DNA of 22,042 nt, from positions 1 through 22,042 of the forward strand of contig CAZMDJ010000010.1 of assembly GCA_964565165.1 (NCBI GenBank). Direction: 5' to 3'. A model generated the notes under the pieces. That model was given only the letters and a program-made list of their open reading frames with translations, did not search any database and was not told the origin of the DNA. Below, piece by piece: positions 16,279-22,042 of the stretch (the stretch's first letter is position 1; every line of letters begins with the position of its first letter). A program made the position numbers and the translations under genes. Source of the DNA: ZLKRG08 sp964565165. Its GTDB lineage: Bacteria > Actinomycetota > Actinomycetes > Nanopelagicales > Nanopelagicaceae.

Positions 16279-17478
16279 TTAAAGAATTGACTGTATTCCC
16301 GCAATCAAACGATCGATGTCTTCTTTGATCGAATATGGAGCAAGACCTGCGCGTAGCGCACCACCATCGCCTAATCCAAGTTTGTGTGAAGCTTCATATG
16401 CATAGAAATTATGGCAAGGTGCATTTACTTTTGCAGATGCAAGGTGTTTGTAAATATCAACACCGTTTTTTCCTTCGAAACAAAAGTAAAGAGTTGGGGT
16501 GCGATGTTTAGCGTGGCCATAAGTTTTTACACCTGGCAGCGCCTTAATTTGCGCTTCCATATATTCAAATAGTGGATGCTCGTAATCTTCCAAATCTGCC
16601 ATTGATTTAACAATACGTTCGCGACGTGAACCAGTTGCTTCGTGATCCATTCCGGCAATGAAATCAATTGATGCGGTTACGCCCGCCATGATTTCGTATG
16701 GAAGTGTTCCAAATTCAAATCGTTCTGGAACAACCATTGTTGAAGGGGCCAATTTGTCATTTTTGATTGAATCAAGAAGCGCAGGATCTGCAACCATGGT
16801 GCCGCAATGAGGGCCGAAAATCTTGTATGAAGAGAAACCAATAAAGTCTGCGCCAATTGCTTTGAAATCAATGGCTGCATGTGGCGTTAAATGAACTGCA
16901 TCAACCAAAAATAGCGCGCCAACGCTGTGAACTGCTTTTGCAATTGCAGCAATATCAGGGCGAGTACCTAAAGTATTTGCCGCGCCTGTACAGGCAACAA
17001 ACTTTGTCTTATTTGTTAAAAGTGAAGTGATTGCTTCAACTGGCAATTCAGCAGTTTCAATATCAAATTCTGCCCACTTAACGGTTGCACCTTTAGCTTC
17101 GGCTGCTTGTACCCATGGACGAATATTCGAATCATGATCGATTCGAGTGACGATAATTTCATCGCCCGGTCCCCATGACTTAGCTAAGTTTCGTGACATG
17201 TCGTAAGTTAATTGAGTCCATGAGCGACCATAGATAACGCCCTTAGGATCGCAATTTAGTAAATCTGCAACTGCTTGACGATAATCTTGAACGCACTTCT
17301 CTGCGTTCTGTTCGGAGAGTGTTACCGTGTTTCGATTAGATGTTGGTTGAGTGATTGCTTTAGCAATTGCTTCTCCGACGCTCTTTGGAACTTGCGATCC
17401 ACCAGGTCCATCAAAGAATGCGATTCCTGAATCAAGTGAAGGGAACTCTTTGCGAATGCGATTAACGTCGTATGCCAT
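16279..17478 (-). CDS. Cysteine-desulfurase-like aminotransferase class V protein
   Basis: A 399-residue PLP enzyme of fold-type I, class V. It resembles the cysteine-desulfurase-like VC1184 subfamily more than SufS or IscS. The N-terminal FFDGPGGSQVP block, the PLP-contacting LVDAVHLTPH (D193, H196) and the Schiff-base lysine K219 in FSSYKIFGPHCG are visible. The C-terminal ALRAGLAPYSIKEDIDRL corresponds to the usual R-x-G-x-x-HYNT-type motif. The mobile-loop catalytic cysteine of SufS is not evident at its normal place, so true desulfurase activity is doubtful, though C221-region and APCHNFY cysteines exist. No suf or isc genes are adjacent. The ATG may be read leaderless (TAACTT 6 nt upstream); a GGAGG lies 13 nt upstream, too far for an optimal ribosome site. 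Confidence 0.87.
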   Translation of the reverse strand: MAYDVNRIRKEFPSLDSGIAFFDGPGGSQVPKSVGEAIAKAITQPTSNRNTVTLSEQNAEKCVQDYRQAVADLLNCDPKGVIYGRSWTQLTYDMSRNLAKSWGPGDEIIVTRIDHDSNIRPWVQAAEAKGATVKWAEFDIETAELPVEAITSLLTNKTKFVACTGAANTLGTRPDIAAIAKAVHSVGALFLVDAVHLTPHAAIDFKAIGADFIGFSSYKIFGPHCGTMVADPALLDSIKNDKLAPSTMVVPERFEFGTLPYEIMAGVTASIDFIAGMDHEATGSRRERIVKSMADLEDYEHPLFEYMEAQIKALPGVKTYGHAKHRTPTLYFCFEGKNGVDIYKHLASAKVNAPCHNFYAYEASHKLGLGDGGALRAGLAPYSIKEDIDRLIAGIQSIL

Positions 17479-17484
17479 GAAGAG

Positions 17485-17490
17485 AAGTTA
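17485..17490 (-). promoter_or_regulatory. Candidate -10 box for the PLP enzyme gene
   Basis: TAACTT on the - strand, 6 nt before the ATG at 17476-17478 and right after the terminator hairpin of the tRNA. It is the same spacing as the other leaderless candidates in the window. Confidence 0.4.
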
Positions 17491-17495
17491 TCCTC

Positions 17496-17532
17496 CAAAA
17501 GAGAAAAGCGCCACGAAATGTGACGCTTTTCT
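17496..17532 (-). terminator. Intrinsic terminator after tRNA-Tyr
   Basis: A 13-bp stem with one G-T wobble (17502-17514 with 17520-17532) has a 5-nt loop. On the - strand it is followed by CTTTT. It lies 7 nt past the CCA end of tRNA-Tyr. Confidence 0.75.
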
Positions 17533-17539
17533 ACTGCTT

Positions 17540-17624
17540 TGGTGGTAGATGAAGGATTTGAACCTTCGAAGGCAGAGCCGGCGGATTTACAGTCCGCTCC
17601 CATTGGCCGCTCGGGCAATCTACC
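17540..17624 (-). tRNA. tRNA-Tyr (GTA anticodon), CCA encoded
   Basis: On the - strand an 85-nt class II tRNA folds cleanly. The acceptor stem is GGTAGAT with ATCTACC, the D stem CCC/GGG, and the anticodon stem GCGGA/TCCGC with loop CTGTAAA (anticodon GTA at 17588-17590). It has a long variable arm, the T arm GAAGG-TTCAAAT-CCTTC, discriminator A and a genome-encoded CCA at 17540-17542. The long variable arm plus GTA identifies tyrosine. Confidence 0.97.
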
Positions 17625-17637
17625 GTTAAGCGGCGTA

Positions 17638-17643
17638 AGGTTA
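17638..17643 (-). promoter_or_regulatory. Possible -10 box for tRNA-Tyr
   Basis: TAACCT on the - strand, 13 nt before the mature 5' end, fits TANNNT and would give a short leader. The -35 region is only a T-rich stretch. Weak call. Confidence 0.3.
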
Positions 17644-17672
17644 TCAGGGACAGCGATTAGGTAAAAATCGGG

Positions 17673-19142
17673 CTAAATTAAGAATAAATCTTTGGCTTTT
17701 TCGACGGCTTTTTCGCGACCATCAACTTCAAGCTTCCTATAGATATTACGAAGATGTGTCTTCATAGTGTTCATAGAAACATGTAAAGATCCAGAGATTG
17801 AACTTATCGGCTTGCCGGTCGAAAGATGTCTAACTATTTCAAGTTCTCTATTAGTCAACGGCACCGGCAACCCTCTTTGAGATTTAGATTCATTAAATCG
17901 AATACGCTCTGCAATCTGAGAACCCATGTATTCCAGATATGGGGTTGGGCGCTTTGAGATCGCCTTCAAAATTATGTCAAAGAGGCGATATTGTCTAAGA
18001 ATAAATTCGACTTGTCCTGTCTCCTCAGAAAGATTCAACGCTTGAGAAATGTAATCGACCGCAATACTCTCTTTATCAGAATAATATTCAGATAAAGCCA
18101 CTAACTTGTATATCTTTTCTCGTGGAGCTTCGTCAGGGAGTGCATCAAACCATGCTTTCATGTCACGGCCAGACCATTCATCTTTTAGAGCTCTAATCTG
18201 TTGCGCCATGATTAAGTTAGGAACTCTTTCAAGCAACACTTCCATTCGCTCAACATCTTTCAATAAATGTCTTACATATAATTCATTTATATCTGGAATG
18301 AAATGCAATTCGTGAGAAAAGTTAAAAGTTAAGAGTTTTTCTCGCTCTTCTCGTACGATTTCCAATGCTTCTGTTAATTTATTTGCCAGAGCGTAGTCTC
18401 TAGATAAATATCCATCTGCAAAGAAATACCAAGGCCACTGAGAGAACTTCTCTGCTAATTCTTTAATCTCTTCAAACATCGCTAGAGCTTCTTTGTTCTT
18501 CGCGCCAGCCAGTTTTGCACGAGCAATCACATACATAGAATCCAGCGGAGCCATTAATCCGGTGTAATTATTCTGATTTGCTATCTCTAAATTGGTAGAA
18601 GCGATTTTGGCAGCCTTTAGAAAATCGCCTCGCGCCATTAAATTCATGGCTGTTACCGAGTTAATTAAATAAAGCGCATTTACGCCATGAGTATTCGCTT
18701 TATATTGCGTAATTTCGAAATCAATCTTTGCTAAACGATCAAATTCATCAAGTATTAGCGCCTTTTGGGCAGTTAGCCTTAAGACATCTAAATATTCTCC
18801 TTGTTCTAAATTTGGATTATCACGATGGCTCGTCAGGAAAGAGAGCGCTGATTTATCTAGCTCTTCGAATCTGCCAAATGCAAAGCTGATGTGAGCGCTA
18901 GCTAAAGCTGTTGCTTCATCAATGTAATTTTCATCTTTGGTGCCTTTAAATTTAAATTTTAAAGTTTCTAATTTCGCCTCAGCGCCTATGAAATCGCAAG
19001 CGACTAGATAGGCCATTAAATCCAAAACTTCAGCTGCTGCTACACGAGTTGGATCTTTGGTTAATACAGTCTGACCATATTGACGCAAATCATCAGAGCG
19101 CATTTGAAATGCCATTTCGCGGAGTTCGACGTGTGGAGCCAT
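17673..19142 (-). CDS. LuxR-type regulator with helical repeats but no ATPase domain
   Basis: A 489-residue protein whose last 61 residues (429-489) are a LuxR/GerE helix-turn-helix: LTNRELEIVRHLSTG opens it, and MNTMKTHLRNIYRKLEVDGR forms the recognition helix region. The preceding 400 residues are helical, TPR-like repeats. The segment near QWPWYFFADGYLSRDY aligns by eye with QLPWFFSFEGKRGLL in the upstream gene, and the HTH domains are also alike (NTMKTHLxNxYxKLEVDxR). The two genes are therefore paralogues. No Walker A or B motif is present, so the STAND ATPase module has been lost or was never there. An in-frame stop lies two codons before the ATG, which fixes the earliest ATG start; no ribosome site is visible. 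It probably binds DNA near its own gene (GGGTGA sites upstream). Signal and targets are unknown. Confidence 0.85.
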   Translation of the reverse strand: MAPHVELREMAFQMRSDDLRQYGQTVLTKDPTRVAAAEVLDLMAYLVACDFIGAEAKLETLKFKFKGTKDENYIDEATALASAHISFAFGRFEELDKSALSFLTSHRDNPNLEQGEYLDVLRLTAQKALILDEFDRLAKIDFEITQYKANTHGVNALYLINSVTAMNLMARGDFLKAAKIASTNLEIANQNNYTGLMAPLDSMYVIARAKLAGAKNKEALAMFEEIKELAEKFSQWPWYFFADGYLSRDYALANKLTEALEIVREEREKLLTFNFSHELHFIPDINELYVRHLLKDVERMEVLLERVPNLIMAQQIRALKDEWSGRDMKAWFDALPDEAPREKIYKLVALSEYYSDKESIAVDYISQALNLSEETGQVEFILRQYRLFDIILKAISKRPTPYLEYMGSQIAERIRFNESKSQRGLPVPLTNRELEIVRHLSTGKPISSISGSLHVSMNTMKTHLRNIYRKLEVDGREKAVEKAKDLFLI

Positions 19143-19149
19143 GTGCTAA

Positions 19150-19202
19150 GGGTGATGCAAACGCTCACCCTTTAACTACCAAAAGAGGGTGAGAATGGGT
19201 GG
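19150..19202. promoter_or_regulatory. Cluster of GGGTGA/TCACCC half-sites upstream of the ATPase-less LuxR gene
   Basis: The 65-nt gap between the two LuxR genes holds GGGTGA at 19150-19155, TCACCC at 19165-19170, GGGTGA at 19187-19192 and a variant GGGTGG at 19197-19202. The middle pair lies inside an 8-bp inverted repeat (19164-19171 with 19186-19193). This may be an operator for LuxR-type dimers, or a hairpin; it lacks a T run on the - strand. Confidence 0.5.
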
Positions 19203-19207
19203 TGACT

Positions 19208-21757
19208 TTAAATTAAGCCAAGCTCCTTAGCTCGCTTTACCGCTGCAGTTCTAGAGTCAACTTCCAGCTTCTTATAAACATTTTTAAGATGGGTCTTCAT
19301 GGTGTTATTTGAAATATGCAATTGAGAAGCCAACTTGGCCACTGTATTTCCTGTTGCCAATCGACGGACAATATCGATCTCGCGCTTTGTAAGTTGAACA
19401 GAAGAATCTGCCCCTTCAATTGCAGCAAGTGTTTGTGCTCGAATTGCGCGAGCTAAATTTTGGGTATAAACAGTAGGGCTTTCATCTGCAACAGTAAGAA
19501 TCAAATTTTTGACGGCTTCTGGATATGTAAGGAATCCATAGAAGTAGCCGTTGTTATTAGCCAATTTGAGCGCTTCTCTAATATGTCCCATTGCAACTGG
19601 AGGGCGCGAAATATTGGCCTGCGCCATGTACATCTCTTTAATAACCAGATCATATGTGTTCTTAATTTCCATCTTTTCAAGCGCTTTGAAGTCAGCAGCT
19701 TTATCCATCAAAGTAGCTAAACCAAAAGCAAGACGCTCTTTTGTATGGCTATTAGGCAATTCATCAAGCAATTTCTTCGCGCCCACCAAATCTTGTGAAA
19801 TCGTACTTGAGAGAATTTCATGCAGATTAAGACCGTATTGGATATGTTTTCCGTGGCTACCTACATCTAAGTAATTTCGAGCATTACGGAAAATTGCACG
19901 ACCCTCTTGCAGATGACCTTTATGGATGGCTAAGAGTCCACGTTTTCCTTCGAATGAGAAGAACCAAGGCAATTGGTTGAAATCGGCTGCCAACTTCGAA
20001 TACTCTTCAACAAGCTTGATTGCGGAATCTATTTCACCAAGTTCTAATTTGGTATGCGCTGCAATATAGGCGCTTTCAAATGGGATATGAATTCCAGATA
20101 GCCCAAGCTCTTTAGCTTGATACATAGCAAAGTGCGCGTATTCGAATGCTTCTGCAAATTTACCATTATTGAAGTTGATCATCGCTTTCATACTTGGAAT
20201 AAACACCTTGCGACAGCTAATTTCTGAGTTCTCAGCCATATTTTCTATCAATGCCCAAATTTCAGCGGCGATATCATCTTCATCAATCATAAATGCAGAG
20301 AGAATAATTGGGCGCAAAACATATTGTAGGCGATATGCCTCGGGATCCTGTTTTAAATACTCTTTGAGATTAAATTCTTTCCAAGAATTTAGACACTCTT
20401 CAAAATGTCCTGTAACAAAATTGATCCAATTCTGGAGAATCTGGACTTCGAAAGTTAAAGCTGGGTTCAATTCACCGCTATCACGAAGCGCTTTCTTGAA
20501 AATCTTTGCATTGGTTATATTGCCGACAGATAAATTGGCATAGGCTTGCATTAGTAGGCCATAACGTTCATCATTATTATTAAATTTGATGAAAGTCGGG
20601 ATGCTTCGGTTGAGTAATTCGAAATTTGCAGAATAAAAGAGCGAATCTCTATGTTTCGAGAGAATTTCCTCAGCAAGCTTATGGTTGCCAATTGTCATAT
20701 AGATTTCAGCGGCATCTAATGCTCGATTAGCACCTTGCAGACGATTAGCCGTGGCGCTGGCTACCTCTTTGAATAGCTTTTCATCGCCGGCTAGCTCTGT
20801 TCTCAAGTGGTTCTTTATTAGAGGATTGATTTCATATTCAGTAACTGCATCTGAACTCTTACTTAAAAAGAGGCCACTTTTAGAGAGTTCGTTGAGAATT
20901 TCACCAGTTGTAGCGAGCCCAGTAATGGTCTCTGCATCCTTCTGGTTGAAATTATTAATTAACGACAACTTAGTTAAGAAGAGTTTAATTTCTGGCTTCA
21001 AACTACTAACTGCAATTTGAACAACCTGGCTTCCGCCGTCTAATTTTGAAAAATCAATGTTGCCCTTAGCTAATTCTGAAACTAGATAATTGATTCCAGC
21101 TGGCCAGCCATTTTGGCTACTTATAATTTTCTTAACACGCGGTTCGTTGCAATCTAAATTTGAATTATTGCAAATAATCTTTATTTCTTCTTCGGTAAAA
21201 CGAAGATCTGTACTATTGAGAATTGTAAATGAATCGAGTTCAGCAGCTCTAGCAAAAGAAGCTTGTGGTAAGTTTCTTAAGGTAGCGAGTTGGTGAACAT
21301 TCGTTGGAATGTTGTTATGCCAAATTTGATTAATTCCGATTGCATCTTTAGATAGCAAATTTGAGTTTTCAAAAACAAAATAAACGGTCTTCTTAATACT
21401 CGAAATTTCGTTGATGATTCGAATTGTGGTCTCGTTGAGATCGAATTCATGGTTGATCAACTCTTCTGCCCAAGGAGCGAAATTAGGATGTACGCGTCTT
21501 ACGGCGCAGATAATGTGAAATAGAGCCACACGAGGTGTATCGCTTGGATCAGCGCTATACCAACAGACATTTCCATCTAAGTGAGATGCCCACTGCGCTG
21601 CCAACGCGCTCTTTCCATATCCTGCAGGTGCGATTGCAAGAATTGTTCTTGGCGCAGATTTATCAAGCATTGCTATTAAATGCTTACGAAGAATCGAACT
21701 TGGCGCTGGCGTCGGTGGAGTGATGCGTGTAAGCGATACGCCAGGTAAGAGATTCAC
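19208..21757 (-). CDS. MalT-like LuxR regulator with STAND ATPase and TPR-like repeats (LAL type)
   Basis: Large ATP-binding LuxR regulator (849 residues). The N-terminal STAND ATPase domain (about 10-330) has Walker A APAGYGKS at 43-50 and the downstream block LRFTEEEIKII typical of MalT-like proteins. The Walker B position reads TVYFVFENSN (124-133) instead of the usual hydrophobic run plus DD, so ATP hydrolysis may be weakened. Residues about 340-780 are helical TPR-like repeats expected to bind an inducer. Residues 789-849 are a LuxR helix-turn-helix (LTKREIDIVRRLATG to KELGLI). By analogy with MalT, ligand plus ATP would drive oligomerisation and activation; the ligand is unknown. The start is GTG (21755-21757), whose surroundings form a GGGTGA half-site. 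The photolyase gene ends 37 nt upstream. Confidence 0.88.
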   Translation of the reverse strand: MNLLPGVSLTRITPPTPAPSSILRKHLIAMLDKSAPRTILAIAPAGYGKSALAAQWASHLDGNVCWYSADPSDTPRVALFHIICAVRRVHPNFAPWAEELINHEFDLNETTIRIINEISSIKKTVYFVFENSNLLSKDAIGINQIWHNNIPTNVHQLATLRNLPQASFARAAELDSFTILNSTDLRFTEEEIKIICNNSNLDCNEPRVKKIISSQNGWPAGINYLVSELAKGNIDFSKLDGGSQVVQIAVSSLKPEIKLFLTKLSLINNFNQKDAETITGLATTGEILNELSKSGLFLSKSSDAVTEYEINPLIKNHLRTELAGDEKLFKEVASATANRLQGANRALDAAEIYMTIGNHKLAEEILSKHRDSLFYSANFELLNRSIPTFIKFNNNDERYGLLMQAYANLSVGNITNAKIFKKALRDSGELNPALTFEVQILQNWINFVTGHFEECLNSWKEFNLKEYLKQDPEAYRLQYVLRPIILSAFMIDEDDIAAEIWALIENMAENSEISCRKVFIPSMKAMINFNNGKFAEAFEYAHFAMYQAKELGLSGIHIPFESAYIAAHTKLELGEIDSAIKLVEEYSKLAADFNQLPWFFSFEGKRGLLAIHKGHLQEGRAIFRNARNYLDVGSHGKHIQYGLNLHEILSSTISQDLVGAKKLLDELPNSHTKERLAFGLATLMDKAADFKALEKMEIKNTYDLVIKEMYMAQANISRPPVAMGHIREALKLANNNGYFYGFLTYPEAVKNLILTVADESPTVYTQNLARAIRAQTLAAIEGADSSVQLTKREIDIVRRLATGNTVAKLASQLHISNNTMKTHLKNVYKKLEVDSRTAAVKRAKELGLI

Positions 21758-21810
21758 CCCCTGATTCTGCAGTGGGTGATACTGCTAAAGCAATTTACTT
21801 CGAATCACCC
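21754..21810. promoter_or_regulatory. Cluster of TCACCC/GGGTGA half-sites at the start of the MalT-like gene
   Basis: TCACCC at 21754-21759 (covering the GTG start codon), GGGTGA at 21774-21779 and TCACCC at 21805-21810 (in the last photolyase codons). The first two form an inverted pair with centres 20 bp apart, about two helical turns. The same hexamer recurs before the downstream paralogue. Confidence 0.5.
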
Positions 21811-22042
21811 TTAATCTCGTCTAAGCGTGCCAAAGATTCAACACGTTCAACCTTATGGTCGACGATAGGTGAAATATAAGAGAGGCCAGGTTCGTGAATT
21901 AGCCCTGTCGGAACCTCAGCCAATTCAGGTACGTACTTACGAATGTAATCGCCTTCAGGATCGAACTTACGACCCTGTTCTGTTGGATTAAAGACTCGGT
22001 AATAAGGCGATGCATCCGTTCCGCAACCTGCGGTCCACTGCC
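21795..22042 (-). CDS. phrB: Deoxyribodipyrimidine photolyase, C-terminal part
   Basis: Partial gene entering from the right edge on the - strand; 81 residues and the stop codon are visible. The opening QWTAGCGTDASPYYRVFNP and then FDPEGDYIRKYVPEL are the hallmark FAD-binding and DNA-binding end of CPD photolyase/cryptochrome proteins, where W-x-x-G-C-G-x-D-x-x-P-Y-x-R is nearly invariant. The enzyme repairs pyrimidine dimers using blue light and reduced FAD. The sequence cannot tell CPD from 6-4 specificity here. It continues beyond the window and is directly followed by the MalT-like regulator on the same strand. Confidence 0.93.
   Translation of the reverse strand, partial: QWTAGCGTDASPYYRVFNPTEQGRKFDPEGDYIRKYVPELAEVPTGLIHEPGLSYISPIVDHKVERVESLARLDEIKGDSK

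Noticed and set aside
19164..19193. 8-bp inverted repeat read as a terminator between the LuxR genes
   Set aside because: The loop is about 14 nt and no T run follows on the - strand. Its arms are copies of a hexamer that also occurs where no hairpin is needed, so an operator reading is preferred.
18106..21296. Open frames on the + strand opposite the LuxR genes
   Set aside because: They are short, lack ribosome sites or recognisable domains, and lie wholly within well-supported genes on the other strand.

Overview
The window looks like a chromosomal segment of a streamlined, AT-leaning aquatic actinobacterium, most like the freshwater acI lineage (Nanopelagicales, e.g. Planktophila). The evidence is gene content and order: ftsE-ftsX, murI-rph-rdgB, clpS next to a DUF2017 gene, and a prfB without a programmed frameshift. 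Short or absent intergenic regions and an A/T-rich codon style fit the same picture. The lineage is inferred from memory of such genomes; no search was run.

Layout. (1) 34-1344, a methionine/sulfur gene (metY) closed by a strong intrinsic terminator. (2) 1442-3973, a two-gene unit on the + strand: a coiled-coil protein with a basic tail, then an OafA/OatA-type membrane O-acyltransferase with an SGNH domain. (3) 3975-7024 on the - strand: murI, rph, rdgB and a Lys/Ala-repeat single-pass membrane protein whose repeat is broken by a 100-N assembly gap. (4) 7038-9831 on the - strand: ftsX, ftsE and prfB. (5) 9841-12429 on the - strand: DUF2017, clpS and a secreted GH18-type glycosidase. (6) 12465-16217 on the + strand: argF, then the three-gene proton-translocating transhydrogenase pntAA-pntAB-pntB. 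(7) 16279-17624 on the - strand: a cysteine-desulfurase-like PLP enzyme and tRNA-Tyr. (8) 17673-21757 on the - strand: two tandem paralogous LuxR-type regulators, one MalT-like with a STAND ATPase and one without it. (9) 21795-22042, the C-terminal end of a DNA photolyase.

Most genes are housekeeping. Three things stand out. First, at least seven genes have a TANNNT hexamer exactly 6-7 nt before the start codon and no Shine-Dalgarno, the layout of actinobacterial leaderless promoters, and this splits apparently continuous gene strings into separate transcription units. Second, both LuxR paralogues carry a cluster of GGGTGA/TCACCC half-sites around their starts, suggesting an auto- or cross-regulated pair in which one member has lost its ATPase. 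Third, a protein joins a histone-H1-like Lys/Ala tail, a membrane helix and an extracytoplasmic FN3-like domain, and its reading frame is restored exactly if the two 55-nt identical ends at the assembly gap are overlapped.

No mobile element, CRISPR array, phage gene or integration signature was seen. No gene-free stretch exceeds about 200 bases; the longest (17479-17672) holds tRNA-Tyr and its terminator.
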